Positions 37,703 through 46,936 of a stretch of 64,000 bases of DNA are shown in pieces. Under the pieces are notes generated by a model. The model worked only from the letters and a program-made list of their open reading frames with translations, was not told where the DNA came from and searched no databases. This stretch comes from Marinobacter psychrophilus (lineage in GTDB: Bacteria > Pseudomonadota > Gammaproteobacteria > Pseudomonadales > Oleiphilaceae): the NCBI RefSeq assembly GCF_001043175.1, contig NZ_CP011494.1:2232001-2296000 (forward strand). Reading direction: 5' to 3'. A program made the translations under genes and the position numbers. How positions within the stretch are numbered: the first letter of the stretch is position 1; the number at the start of each line of letters is the position of its first letter.

Positions 37703-37738
37703 AAAAAAGCGATGGGGGAATCACCCGTCGCTTTTTTT
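37703..37738. terminator. bidirectional rho-independent terminator
   Basis: AAAAAAGCGATGGG pairs with CCCGTCGCTTTTTT, 14 bp with one G-T pair and a 7-nt loop. It lies between the thioesterase (plus) and the FabH-like gene (minus) and carries T-runs in both directions. Its right end touches the stop codon of the FabH-like gene. Confidence 0.9.
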
Positions 37739-37739
37739 C

Positions 37740-38861
37740 TCAACGGCGGCGCACAACCACGCTGCCAATAGAATAGCCGGCGCCAAACGAGCATATTACA
37801 CCAACATCTCCGGGCACCAGGTCGTCTTTGTTCAGGTGGAAGGCAATGATGGAACCGGCGGAGCTGGTGTTGGCGTATTCATCCAAAATCACCGGTGCCT
37901 CATCTTCGGTAGCATCGCGGCCCAAAACCCGGCGCGCAATCAGATGGTTCATGCTCAGGTTAGCCTGGTGCAGCCACATCCGTCGCAGTTGACCGGGCGT
38001 CAGCCCAAGGCTCTGCAGATGATTCTGAATGGTATCGGCGACCAGCGGTGACACTTCCTTGAACACCTTGCGACCCTGCTGCACAAACAACTTGTCTAGC
38101 TGACCAATACCGCTGTCGTCGGCACGGTTCAAAAAACCGAAATTGTTGCGGATGGCGTTGGAGTACAGTGTTTTCAGATTAGTACCCAAAATCTCAAAGC
38201 CGGCGGCCGGCGCTACCGCGTCTTCCCGCTCCACCAAAATAGCGGTGCAGGCATCGCCAAATATAAAGTGGCTGTTGCGGTCGCCAAAATTCAGGTGGCC
38301 GGAACAGATTTCAGGGCTAACCACCAGCACCGCGCGGGCAGTGCCGTTTTCCACCGAATTCACCGCGGCCTGCAAGCCAAACGTGGCAGAGCTGCACGCC
38401 ACATTCATATCGTAAGCAAAACCCTGAACGCCCAACGCGTTCTGAACTTCGATCGACACCGCCGGGTAGGCCCGCTGCAAGTTGGAACAAGCCACAATCA
38501 CCGCGTCTACGTCATCCGCTGTTTTACCCGCTTGCTGCAGGGCCTCGCGACAGGCCGCTACCGCCATATCGCACTGCACCGAAGGCTGATCGTTGGCGCG
38601 GTCCGGAATATTCGGCTTCATCCGCTTGGGGTCCAAAATGCCCTCTTTATCAATGACGTGGCGGCGCTTTATACCGGACGCTTTTTCAATAAAGGCCGAA
38701 GACGAATGTTCCAGGGCCGTTTGTTCACCGCGTGCGATCGCATCGGCATGCTCGGCGTTGTGCAGGTCTACGTACTGATTGAATGTTGCAACCAGCTCGT
38801 CATTGCTGATGATTGCCGGTGGTGTGTACAGACCGGTTCCACTGATGATGGCTTTAATCAC
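37740..38861 (-). CDS. beta-ketoacyl-ACP synthase III (FabH-like)
   Basis: A 373-aa thiolase-fold condensing enzyme. The catalytic Cys is Cys156 in DMNVACSSATFG, the His lies in MWLHQANLSMNHLIARRVLG and the Asn in DEYANTSSAGSI. It has an insertion of about 45 residues near the N-terminus (FNQYVDLHNAEHAD...) that ordinary FabH lacks. This form resembles the Pseudomonas enzyme PA3286, which condenses medium-chain (octanoyl) CoA with malonyl-ACP and so routes beta-oxidation products into fatty acid synthesis. That substrate is inferred from family resemblance only. It is a single gene. Confidence 0.92.
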   Translation of the reverse strand: MIKAIISGTGLYTPPAIISNDELVATFNQYVDLHNAEHADAIARGEQTALEHSSSAFIEKASGIKRRHVIDKEGILDPKRMKPNIPDRANDQPSVQCDMAVAACREALQQAGKTADDVDAVIVACSNLQRAYPAVSIEVQNALGVQGFAYDMNVACSSATFGLQAAVNSVENGTARAVLVVSPEICSGHLNFGDRNSHFIFGDACTAILVEREDAVAPAAGFEILGTNLKTLYSNAIRNNFGFLNRADDSGIGQLDKLFVQQGRKVFKEVSPLVADTIQNHLQSLGLTPGQLRRMWLHQANLSMNHLIARRVLGRDATEDEAPVILDEYANTSSAGSIIAFHLNKDDLVPGDVGVICSFGAGYSIGSVVVRRR

Positions 38862-38943
38862 GCTAATCCCATGTTATGGTGAAAATCTGAAAGGTAAAAA
38901 GAAAAAATAGTACCACAGACACAGGCGTTTGCCCGCGCTCCCA

Positions 38944-41900
38944 TTACACCCGTGTAGCCTGCCATTGTTTATCAAGGCGCTTGATGGACACCGTCATCTG
39001 CGTACCCAACTGCTGAGCGAAAAACGATACCCGGTATTCTTCCAGCATCCAGCGGTACAATTCAAGCTCCGGGTCTTTAACACCCTGGCGTTGCTGCTCA
39101 ACCAGTTTGCTGGCATAACGCGCCCACAACAGTTCGATGGTATGCAGAAACTCCCGCTCGCGGCCCATCTCCCGGGGCATCTTCTCGAACCGTGCCAAAG
39201 CCGCTTCAAAATAACGCCCGAACTGGGCCAGAGATTGCGCCGGTGTTTTTACCAAAAACCCCGGATAAACAAGATTTTGCATCTGAAACTTAATGTCAGC
39301 CATGGAATTCGCCAAGGCCAGATTAATCTTTCCCTTCAGCCGTTTTGCCACCTGTTGGTAGCCGTGCATAGCCTGGTGAAGGTGCTCCACCGCGGTTTCG
39401 AGCGCTGGAATGAAATCACCCCGGTGCTGATTGAAACACGCATCGAACGCCTCCGGGCTGCGTGGCAATGAACCACCCAAGAAGTGCTGCATGGCGGTCG
39501 ATAGCAACAAATCGTCCAGCAAAATCCGCGCCTGCCCTACCGGCGCGAACATCAGCGCCGCCTGTTTGAATTTCGGCAGCTTGCGCTCCAAATCATCCAG
39601 AGTGTTGCCGAAACGATTCAGAATCAGCCGCGCGATGGCCTTGCGGGTAATGGTTTCTGCCGTTAACGAGTCCAGACAGCGGGTTTGCCGCACGTCTTTT
39701 CCCAGGTCTTCCAGGGCCAGGTAAACCGTCACTTGCATACCGCCTTTTTCGGTTTGCACATGCTGCGCCAAGGTGCCGAACTGCCAGCTGGCATGAGTCG
39801 CCGTGGGGGTCTCGTCTTTGCTGTCGGTGGCAGTAATCGACGCCAGAGCCTGTTCGGCTTTGGCCTCAAGCTGGTTCTGCAAATCAACGGTTTCACGGCT
39901 TTCCGCGATAACGGTGCCTTTGTCCCCGGTCACCCGCAGATTCATTCGCAGGTGCCGCGGAAGATCGTTTTGCTGCCAGGACTGCGGGTCTATCTGCACC
40001 CCGGTCATGCGTCGCAGCTGCGCGCCCAGTTGCAACGCCAGCGGCTCATTAGAAGGCTGCAGGTTGGCCAAAGCTGCGTCGATAAAATCCGGCACCGGCA
40101 CAAAATTACGCCTCAGGGATTTCGGCAGCCCTTTCACCAGTGCAATACACTTTTCCCGCAACAAACCGGGTACCAGCCATTCCAGGCGACGCGCCGGAAT
40201 CTGTTTCAATGCCATCAATGGCACCCGAAGAGTCACGCCGTCACGCTCGCTGGTGGGCTCAAACTCGTAATCCAGCGGGTACCTCACCCCCTCCCACTCC
40301 AAAAAATCCGGATAGAGGGCATCCGCCTGGGCATCCAGCGGGCGCTGAAGCACGTCTTGTTCGGTCAGCTCCAGAGCTTTCAGCTCGGCCGCTTCCAGAT
40401 TTTTCCACCAGTGCTCGAAATGGCGACCGCTGACGATGTCGGCCGGCAAACGCTGATCGTAAAAGGCCACCAGGGTTTCGTCATCTACCAGCAAATCCCG
40501 GCGACGGGTTTTCTTTTCCAGGTCTTCGACCGATTCCAGCATTAACCGGTTAAGTTCGATAAACGGCGCCCCTGAGCGGTATTCGCCATCTACTAACGCA
40601 TGGCGAATAAACAAGTCGCGGCAGGCGGCCGGGTCAATGTCGCTGTAAACAATGGCGCGGCGCGGAACAATATCCAGGCCATACAGGGTGATTTTTTCAA
40701 AACCCATCACTTGGGCACGCTTTTGCTCCCAGTGCGGCTCAAAATAGTGATGCTTGACCACGTGGGCCGCCAAGGGCTCTATCCATTGGGGCTGAATAGA
40801 CGCCACCATGCGCCCGAACACCCGGCTGGTTTCCACAATTTCAGTGGCTACAATCCACTTGGGTGCGGTTTTCGCTACTTTCGAGCCCGGGAATATCAGC
40901 AACTTGCGATTGCGCGTGGCCATGTATTCGCGATTTTCAAACTTTGTTGCCACTTGCCCCAACAAACCCGCCAACACCGCGGTGTGCACCGACTGATAGC
41001 TGGCAGCCTGAGGGTTCAGCTTAAGCTTCTGTTCGCGGCAAATCAGCGTCAGTTGGCGGTGCACATCACGCCATTCGCGCATGCGCATCCAGCTCAAAAA
41101 GCTTTTTTGACAGACTTTTTTCAGCTGATTTAGCGACAGTTCCTGGCGCTGCTCTTCGTAAAAATTCCAGATATTCAGCAGGGTAACAAAGTCGGATTCT
41201 TTGTCGTTGAACGGCGTATGAGCCTGGTCGGCCTGCTGCTGTTTGTCTTGCGGCCTGTCGCGGGGGTCTTGCACGCTCAGCCCGGCAATAATGATCAGCA
41301 GTTCACTCAGGCTTCCCTGCTCCGCAGAGGTCACCAGCATGCGCGCCAGACGCGGGTCTAGAGGCAGGCGCGACATGGTGCGACCAGCCGCAGTTACCCG
41401 GCGCTTGTCGGTGACCGCTCCCAGCTCTTCAAGCAGTTTGTAGCCATCGTTTATCTGGCGATTATCCGGCGATTCCAAAAACGGAAAGTGACGAATATCA
41501 CCCAGGCCCGAGGTGGCCATCTGCAAAATCACCGAGGCAAGATTGGTGCGTAGAATTTCGGGGTCGGTGTATTCCGGACGATTGATAAAATCGTTTTCGT
41601 CATACAGGCGAAAACAGATGCCCGGCGCTACCCGCCCACAGCGACCGGCGCGCTGGTTGGCGCTGGCTTGGGAAATCGGTTCTATAGGCAAGCGCTGAAT
41701 TTTGGAGCGCACGCTGTAGCGGCTGATGCGCGCCACACCGGTGTCAATCACGTAGCGAATGCCCGGCACCGTCAGCGACGTTTCTGCCACGTTGGTAGAC
41801 AACACCAGACGCCGGCCGCGGTGGTTTTGGAACACCCGGTTCTGTTCCTGATTGCTGAGCCGCGAATACAGCGGCAACACTTCGGTGTGCCGCAACTCCG

Positions 41901-42939
41901 CGTGGCGCAGCACGTTGCTCAAGGAACGAATTTCCCGCTCGCCGGGCATGAACACCAATACATCGCCCGGAGGCTCGCTGGCGCTGCGTTCGTGCTGCTC
42001 AATTTCTTCCAGTGCCTGCAAGATGCCGTCGAACCAGCCCTGATCGCGGTCATCGTCATCGCCTACTAATGGGCGATAGCGCACTTCTACCGGAAAGGTA
42101 CGACCGCTGACTTCAATCACCGGGGCGTTATTAAAGAATTCACTAAAACGCCCCAGCTCGATGGTGGCGGAGGTGATAATGATTTTGAGGTCAGGCCGCT
42201 TTGGCAGCAGCTGTTTCAGATACCCCAGCAGAAAGTCGATGTTCAGACTCCGCTCGTGGGCTTCGTCGATAATCAGCGTGTCATAACGGTCTAAAAACGG
42301 GTCGTGCTGGACTTCCGCCAGCAGTATGCCGTCAGTCATCACTTTCAAACGGGAATCTTCAGAGGTGGTATCGGTAAAACGAATCTGGTAACCCACTTGC
42401 CGGCCAGTCTGTTCACCCAGCTCTTCGGCAATGCGCGCCGCTACGCTGCGCGCAGCGATACGACGAGGCTGGGTGTGGCCAATCAAACCTCGAATACCGA
42501 GGCCCGCATTCATACAAATTTTTGGGATCTGGGTAGTTTTACCAGAGCCGGTTTCACCGGCAATGATCACCACCTGGTTGTCTGCAATAGCGGCGGCTAT
42601 GTCGTCTACCCGCTCCGAAACCGGCAGGCCCTTAGGGAAACTGGCCGGTTTGTGCAAGCGCTGGCGAGACTGCACTTTTTCTTGCCCGGCTTGCAGCCAG
42701 CGGCCAATTTTTTCCAACTCTTTGGTGCCAGGACGGCCTTTGGCTCGGGCGAGAGCTCGGGTTATGCGGGCGGCTTCAAGCTGAGCACAAACACCAAGCT
42801 GTTCTGTAATGCCATGAACAGCGGCACGAACAGCCGCGCGCGAGTCAGCGAGTGTTGCCGCGCTGGGTTCAGGGGGCGTTGCCGCTCCCGCCGCGTCAGA
42901 AAGCGTGTCTATGTTAGGTTTAGTGATTACTTGCTTCAT
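38944..42939 (-). CDS. hrpA: ATP-dependent RNA helicase HrpA
   Basis: A 1331-aa DEAH-box RNA helicase. The N-terminal 85 residues are charged and helical, followed by Walker A (IAGETGSGKTTQIPKI), DEAH (LIIDEAHERSLNIDF), SAT (IITSATIELGRF), motif VI (QRAGRCGRVAPG), the helicase-associated HA2 and OB domains, and the long HrpA-specific C-terminal region. E. coli HrpA is 1300 aa, so the length fits. HrpA has been linked to resolving stalled ribosomes and to mRNA processing in E. coli. Its start overlaps the fadD gene 3' end by 20 nt, so the two share a transcript. Confidence 0.96.
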   Translation of the reverse strand: MKQVITKPNIDTLSDAAGAATPPEPSAATLADSRAAVRAAVHGITEQLGVCAQLEAARITRALARAKGRPGTKELEKIGRWLQAGQEKVQSRQRLHKPASFPKGLPVSERVDDIAAAIADNQVVIIAGETGSGKTTQIPKICMNAGLGIRGLIGHTQPRRIAARSVAARIAEELGEQTGRQVGYQIRFTDTTSEDSRLKVMTDGILLAEVQHDPFLDRYDTLIIDEAHERSLNIDFLLGYLKQLLPKRPDLKIIITSATIELGRFSEFFNNAPVIEVSGRTFPVEVRYRPLVGDDDDRDQGWFDGILQALEEIEQHERSASEPPGDVLVFMPGEREIRSLSNVLRHAELRHTEVLPLYSRLSNQEQNRVFQNHRGRRLVLSTNVAETSLTVPGIRYVIDTGVARISRYSVRSKIQRLPIEPISQASANQRAGRCGRVAPGICFRLYDENDFINRPEYTDPEILRTNLASVILQMATSGLGDIRHFPFLESPDNRQINDGYKLLEELGAVTDKRRVTAAGRTMSRLPLDPRLARMLVTSAEQGSLSELLIIIAGLSVQDPRDRPQDKQQQADQAHTPFNDKESDFVTLLNIWNFYEEQRQELSLNQLKKVCQKSFLSWMRMREWRDVHRQLTLICREQKLKLNPQAASYQSVHTAVLAGLLGQVATKFENREYMATRNRKLLIFPGSKVAKTAPKWIVATEIVETSRVFGRMVASIQPQWIEPLAAHVVKHHYFEPHWEQKRAQVMGFEKITLYGLDIVPRRAIVYSDIDPAACRDLFIRHALVDGEYRSGAPFIELNRLMLESVEDLEKKTRRRDLLVDDETLVAFYDQRLPADIVSGRHFEHWWKNLEAAELKALELTEQDVLQRPLDAQADALYPDFLEWEGVRYPLDYEFEPTSERDGVTLRVPLMALKQIPARRLEWLVPGLLREKCIALVKGLPKSLRRNFVPVPDFIDAALANLQPSNEPLALQLGAQLRRMTGVQIDPQSWQQNDLPRHLRMNLRVTGDKGTVIAESRETVDLQNQLEAKAEQALASITATDSKDETPTATHASWQFGTLAQHVQTEKGGMQVTVYLALEDLGKDVRQTRCLDSLTAETITRKAIARLILNRFGNTLDDLERKLPKFKQAALMFAPVGQARILLDDLLLSTAMQHFLGGSLPRSPEAFDACFNQHRGDFIPALETAVEHLHQAMHGYQQVAKRLKGKINLALANSMADIKFQMQNLVYPGFLVKTPAQSLAQFGRYFEAALARFEKMPREMGREREFLHTIELLWARYASKLVEQQRQGVKDPELELYRWMLEEYRVSFFAQQLGTQMTVSIKRLDKQWQATRV

Positions 42940-44599
42940 CCCTTAGTTCGCGGCGCAGTACTTTGCCAACGTTGGTTTTTGGCAACTCGGTACGGAATTC
43001 AAAATGCCGCGGCACTTTGTAAGCGGTCAGGCGTTCACGACAGAACTCTTTCAGCTCACCGGCAGTCACACCGTCTTTGGAGGCAATCAGATACACCTTT
43101 ACGGCTTCACCGCTTTTTTCGTCAGGGATGCCCACCGCAGCACATTCCAGCACGTTAGGGTGGCCGCTGATCACGTCTTCGACTTCATTGGGAAAGACAT
43201 TAAAGCCAGAAACAATAATCATGTCCTTTTTACGGTCCACAATGCGAATGTAGCCATCTTCTTGGATAACAGCCACGTCACCGGTCCGCAAATAGCCATC
43301 GTCGGTCATGGATTTACGTGTGTCATCCGGGCGCTGCCAGTAACCGCGCATGACCTGCGGACCCTTAACACAAAGCTCGCCGCGCTCACCAAAGGGCGTT
43401 TCATTGTTATCGTCATCCACGGTTTTCAGCAAGGTACCCGGCAGCGGCAAACCAATGGTGCCCAGTTGAATAGCGCTGCGCGGGTTAAAGCTCACCACCG
43501 GAGAGGTTTCAGTCATGCCATAACCTTCACAAATTTCGCAGCCGGTCACCTGCTTCCAGGTTTTAGCCGCCTTGGACGTAAGCGCCATGCCGCCGGAAGC
43601 TGTCAGCTTCAGATTGCTAAAATCCAGCTTACAGAATTCTTCGTTATTACACAGCGAAACAAACAGCGTGTTTAAACCCAGAAACGCGGTGAATTCATGA
43701 TCTTGCAGCTCTTTCACAAAGGCGTCTATATCCCTCGGGTTGGGAATCAGCACGTTGTGGGCACCGGCTTCCAACATGGTGCCGCAGTTCAGAGTGAACG
43801 AGTAAATGTGATACAGCGGCAGCGGTGCAATCACCACTTCTTTGCCTTCAACAATGTTGTCTTCCAGCATCGGCCGAATCTGCAGCAGGTTTGCCACCAG
43901 ATTGCCGTGGGTCAGCATGGCGCCTTTGGCCACGCCAGTCGTGCCACCGGTATACTGCAGCACGGCGATATCGTCCTGTTTGCATTCAACCGGAGTGAAC
44001 TTCTCGCGGGCACCGGCTGCCAGCACCGCGGGTAATTGGTGGGCATGAGGCAGATTGTACGCAGGCACCATCTTCTTGACGTGCTTGACCACCATGTTCA
44101 TCAGCGTGCGCTTGAAGGTCGAATGCATATCCGCCACTTCGGTCACAATCACGTGCTCAATGCTGGTATCGGGCAGCACTTTTTCTACGTTGGCAGCCAT
44201 ATTAGCCAGCACCACCAGCGCTTTTGCACCCGAATCATTAAACTGGTGTTCCATTTCACGGGGGGTATACAGCGGGTTGGTGTTCACCACTATCAGCCCA
44301 GCGCGCATGGCACCAAAGATAACCACCAAATACTGGCACACGTTCGGCATTTGAATGGCAATGCGGTCACCCGGCTTCAGGTTGGTTTTGTTCTGCAGCC
44401 AGGCTGCAAAATTACGGCTTTGAACATCCAGATCTTTATAACTGAGGGTAACACCAACGGCAGATACTGCTGGGCGATCCGCGTACTTAGTCACTGCCTG
44501 GTTGAACACGTCAACCATGCTGGAGTATTTTGCTGAATCGACACCCAGGGCTATACCCTGTGGGTACTTATCCTGATAGAACTGTTCGAAACTCATCAT
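42920..44599 (-). CDS. fadD: long-chain fatty acid CoA ligase, FadD-type
   Basis: Activates fatty acids to acyl-CoA via an acyl-AMP intermediate, at the inner membrane face. 559 aa, the FadD length. ATP/AMP signature TGGTTGVAKGAMLTHGNLVAN (about 207-227), the adenylation motif GYGMTETSPVVSFNP and the C-terminal FadD signature GYIRIVDRKKDMIIVSGFNVFPNEVEDV are all present. Its 3' end overlaps hrpA by 20 nt, an unusual pairing. Upstream are 188 bp without a gene before the CoxE-like stop, likely its promoter. Paralogues with other chain lengths are common in this group, so the gene symbol is a family-level call. Confidence 0.93.
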   Translation of the reverse strand: MMSFEQFYQDKYPQGIALGVDSAKYSSMVDVFNQAVTKYADRPAVSAVGVTLSYKDLDVQSRNFAAWLQNKTNLKPGDRIAIQMPNVCQYLVVIFGAMRAGLIVVNTNPLYTPREMEHQFNDSGAKALVVLANMAANVEKVLPDTSIEHVIVTEVADMHSTFKRTLMNMVVKHVKKMVPAYNLPHAHQLPAVLAAGAREKFTPVECKQDDIAVLQYTGGTTGVAKGAMLTHGNLVANLLQIRPMLEDNIVEGKEVVIAPLPLYHIYSFTLNCGTMLEAGAHNVLIPNPRDIDAFVKELQDHEFTAFLGLNTLFVSLCNNEEFCKLDFSNLKLTASGGMALTSKAAKTWKQVTGCEICEGYGMTETSPVVSFNPRSAIQLGTIGLPLPGTLLKTVDDDNNETPFGERGELCVKGPQVMRGYWQRPDDTRKSMTDDGYLRTGDVAVIQEDGYIRIVDRKKDMIIVSGFNVFPNEVEDVISGHPNVLECAAVGIPDEKSGEAVKVYLIASKDGVTAGELKEFCRERLTAYKVPRHFEFRTELPKTNVGKVLRRELRDEASNH

Positions 44600-44787
44600 T
44601 ACTCGAACTCCTGTCTGGGCTTTTCTAGTTATAATATTTGGCCTGTCAAGTCGTGCGACCGAGTTTCTTTTCTGAAATCAAGTCGACAAAAGTCTAAGTC
44701 GCAGAATTGACGCAAGAATAGCAGTTTTGAGCGCAAGCAAATAGCAGTTTCTACCCACCACCTTGTTCATTTTCCTGCAAATTACGG

Positions 44788-45966
44788 CTATTTACTCAGC
44801 TGTTTCATGGCGCCTTCCAAGCCTTCCACCGTCAAGGGATACATCTGGTTATCCACAAGCTGACGGGCCATGGCCATAGAGCCGCCCTGCGCCCAGAAGG
44901 CCTCTGGCAGGGGATTCAGCCAAACCACTTTGCGGAAATGATCGGTAATACGTTGAAACCAGGTGGAGCCGGATTCTTGATTCCAGTGCTCGATGGAGCC
45001 GCCCGGATGGCTTATTTCATACGGCGCCATAGTGGCGTCCCCGACAAAAATAACCTTGTAATCCGAGCTGTATTTATTCAGCAGGTCCCAGGTCGGCGTT
45101 ACCTCGTTGGTGCGCCGAACGTTCTGGGTCCACACGCCCTCGTAAATGAAGTTGTGAAAATAAAAATACTCCATATGCTTGAATTCCAGCCGCGCCGCTG
45201 AAAACAGCTCTTCACATTCGCGAATGTGCGGGTCCATAGAGCCGCCCACATCAAAAAAGATCAGCACTTTTACCGCGTTGTGGCGCTCAGGCACCATCTT
45301 CAAATCAAGGTATCCGGCGTTACGGGCGGTGGAACGAATGGTGTCGTCCATGTCCAGGGTATCTGCCGCGCCCTGACGGGCAAATTTGCGCAACCGGCGC
45401 AACGCCACTTTGATGTTGCGAATACCCAGGGTAACGCTGTCATCCAGGTCTTTAAACTCGCGTTTTTCCCACACTTTTACCGCGCGACCGTGGCGGCCTG
45501 TTTTCTGGCCGATACGAAAGCCTTCCGGATTGTAACCATTCGCACCAAAGGGCGAGGTGCCGCCGGTGCCAATCCATTTGTTACCGCCGGCGTGGCGCTC
45601 TTTTTGCTCTTCCATGCGTTTTTTGAATGTTTCAATCAATTCTTCCAGGCCACCCAAGGAATCAATTTTGGCCTTTTCTTCATCGCTCAGATGTTTTTCA
45701 AACTCGGCCCGCAGCCAATCATCGGGAATCAACGATTGCAACAACTCATCCAGGTGCTCAATGCCCTCAAAATACACTTTAAAAGCACGGTCGAATTTAT
45801 CGTAGTGGCGCTCGTCTTTAACCAGGCACAGGCGCGCCAGATAATAGAATTCTTCCATGTCAGCGAAGGCCAGGCGGTGCTGCAGAGCTTCCAGCAAATC
45901 GAGAAACTCTCGCAGGCTCGCCGGCACCTTCGCCCGTCGCACTTCCAGAAAAAAATTAATCAGCAT
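44788..45966 (-). CDS. VWA domain protein, CoxE-like
   Basis: A 392-aa soluble protein of the CoxE/VWA family, commonly encoded next to a MoxR-type AAA+ ATPase. The N-terminal helical part (about 1-130) resembles the CoxE start (INFFLEVRRAKVPASLREFLDLLEAL). The C-terminal von Willebrand A domain has a changed metal site: KVLIFFDVGGSMDPH has Gly in place of the middle Ser of DxSxS. This variant is common in this subfamily. MoxR/VWA pairs, for example RavA-ViaA, act as chaperones for metal-centre assembly or for envelope functions. The target is unknown. The MoxR gene lies 110 bp upstream on the same strand. Confidence 0.88.
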   Translation of the reverse strand: MLINFFLEVRRAKVPASLREFLDLLEALQHRLAFADMEEFYYLARLCLVKDERHYDKFDRAFKVYFEGIEHLDELLQSLIPDDWLRAEFEKHLSDEEKAKIDSLGGLEELIETFKKRMEEQKERHAGGNKWIGTGGTSPFGANGYNPEGFRIGQKTGRHGRAVKVWEKREFKDLDDSVTLGIRNIKVALRRLRKFARQGAADTLDMDDTIRSTARNAGYLDLKMVPERHNAVKVLIFFDVGGSMDPHIRECEELFSAARLEFKHMEYFYFHNFIYEGVWTQNVRRTNEVTPTWDLLNKYSSDYKVIFVGDATMAPYEISHPGGSIEHWNQESGSTWFQRITDHFRKVVWLNPLPEAFWAQGGSMAMARQLVDNQMYPLTVEGLEGAMKQLSK

Positions 45967-46076
45967 AAAACCCTACCTTTAAACCACCGCACGAACGCAT
46001 CGGGCCAAAACAGTCTTAATAGCTACTGACAAGCACACCCCACAAGAGTTCTGCACTCTTGCGAAACTCGCCACCA

Positions 46077-46919
46077 TCAGCCGCGGCGGCGCGCCATAAA
46101 CGCCAGCTTCTGCAGCAGATGAACATCCTGCTCGTTTTTCACCAGCGCACCGTACAGCGGTGGCAAAGCACTGCTGCTGTCTTTCTGGTGCAGCATCTTG
46201 GCAGACAGCTCATCGGCCATTAGCAGCTTCAGCCAGTCAATCAGCTCAGAAGTAGACGGCTTTTTCTTCAGGCCGGGCACCTTGCGCACGTCAAAAAACA
46301 CTTCCAGAGCATCACGTACTACCTGCTGCTGAAGACCCGGAAAGTGAACATCGACAATGTTTTGCATGGTGCCTTGGTCCGGAAAGCTGATGTAGTGGAA
46401 AAAGCAGCGACGCAGGAAGGCGTCGGGCAGTTCTTTTTCGTTGTTGCTGGTGATCACAATGATCGGCCGATACTTCGCCCTTACGAACTGCTGGGTCTCG
46501 TAAACGTAGAACTCCATGCGGTCGAGTTCCTGCAACAGATCGTTGGGGAACTCAATGTCGGCCTTGTCGATTTCATCAATCAACAGCACTACCTGCTCTT
46601 CGGATTCGAAAGCTTCCCACAACTTGCCGGGAATAATGTAATTGCTGATGTCTTTTACTTTCTCATCGCCCAGCTGGGAATCCCGCAGACGCGACACCGC
46701 GTCGTATTCGTACAGGCCCTGCTGAGCTTTGGTGGTGGACTTGATGTGCCAGGGAATCAAACGCTTGCCCAAAGCCGCCGCTATTTCTTCCGCCAACAGG
46801 GTTTTGCCGGTGCCGGGCTCACCTTTAATCAGCAACGGGCGCTGCAGTGTAATAGCCGCATTCACAGCCATTTGCAGGTCTTCGGTGGCGACGTATTTAT
46901 CGGTGCCGGTAAATTTCAT
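46077..46919 (-). CDS. MoxR family AAA+ ATPase
   Basis: A 280-aa AAA+ ATPase. The N-terminus YVATEDLQMAVNAAITLQRPLLIKGEPGTGKTLLAEEIAAALG has Walker A at about 32-41, followed by Walker B (VVLLIDEIDKADIEFPNDLLQELD), the sensor 1 region VITSNNEKELPDAFLRRCFF and the C-terminal lid. MoxR ATPases work with a VWA partner as a chaperone-like unit. The partner here is the CoxE-like gene 110 bp downstream, while a second, secreted VWA gene lies 17 bp upstream. The 280-aa size and the YVATEDL start are typical of the MoxR subclass often seen next to CoxE. Confidence 0.92.
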   Translation of the reverse strand: MKFTGTDKYVATEDLQMAVNAAITLQRPLLIKGEPGTGKTLLAEEIAAALGKRLIPWHIKSTTKAQQGLYEYDAVSRLRDSQLGDEKVKDISNYIIPGKLWEAFESEEQVVLLIDEIDKADIEFPNDLLQELDRMEFYVYETQQFVRAKYRPIIVITSNNEKELPDAFLRRCFFHYISFPDQGTMQNIVDVHFPGLQQQVVRDALEVFFDVRKVPGLKKKPSTSELIDWLKLLMADELSAKMLHQKDSSSALPPLYGALVKNEQDVHLLQKLAFMARRRG

Positions 46920-46936
46920 GTGCTGGGTCCTGTAGG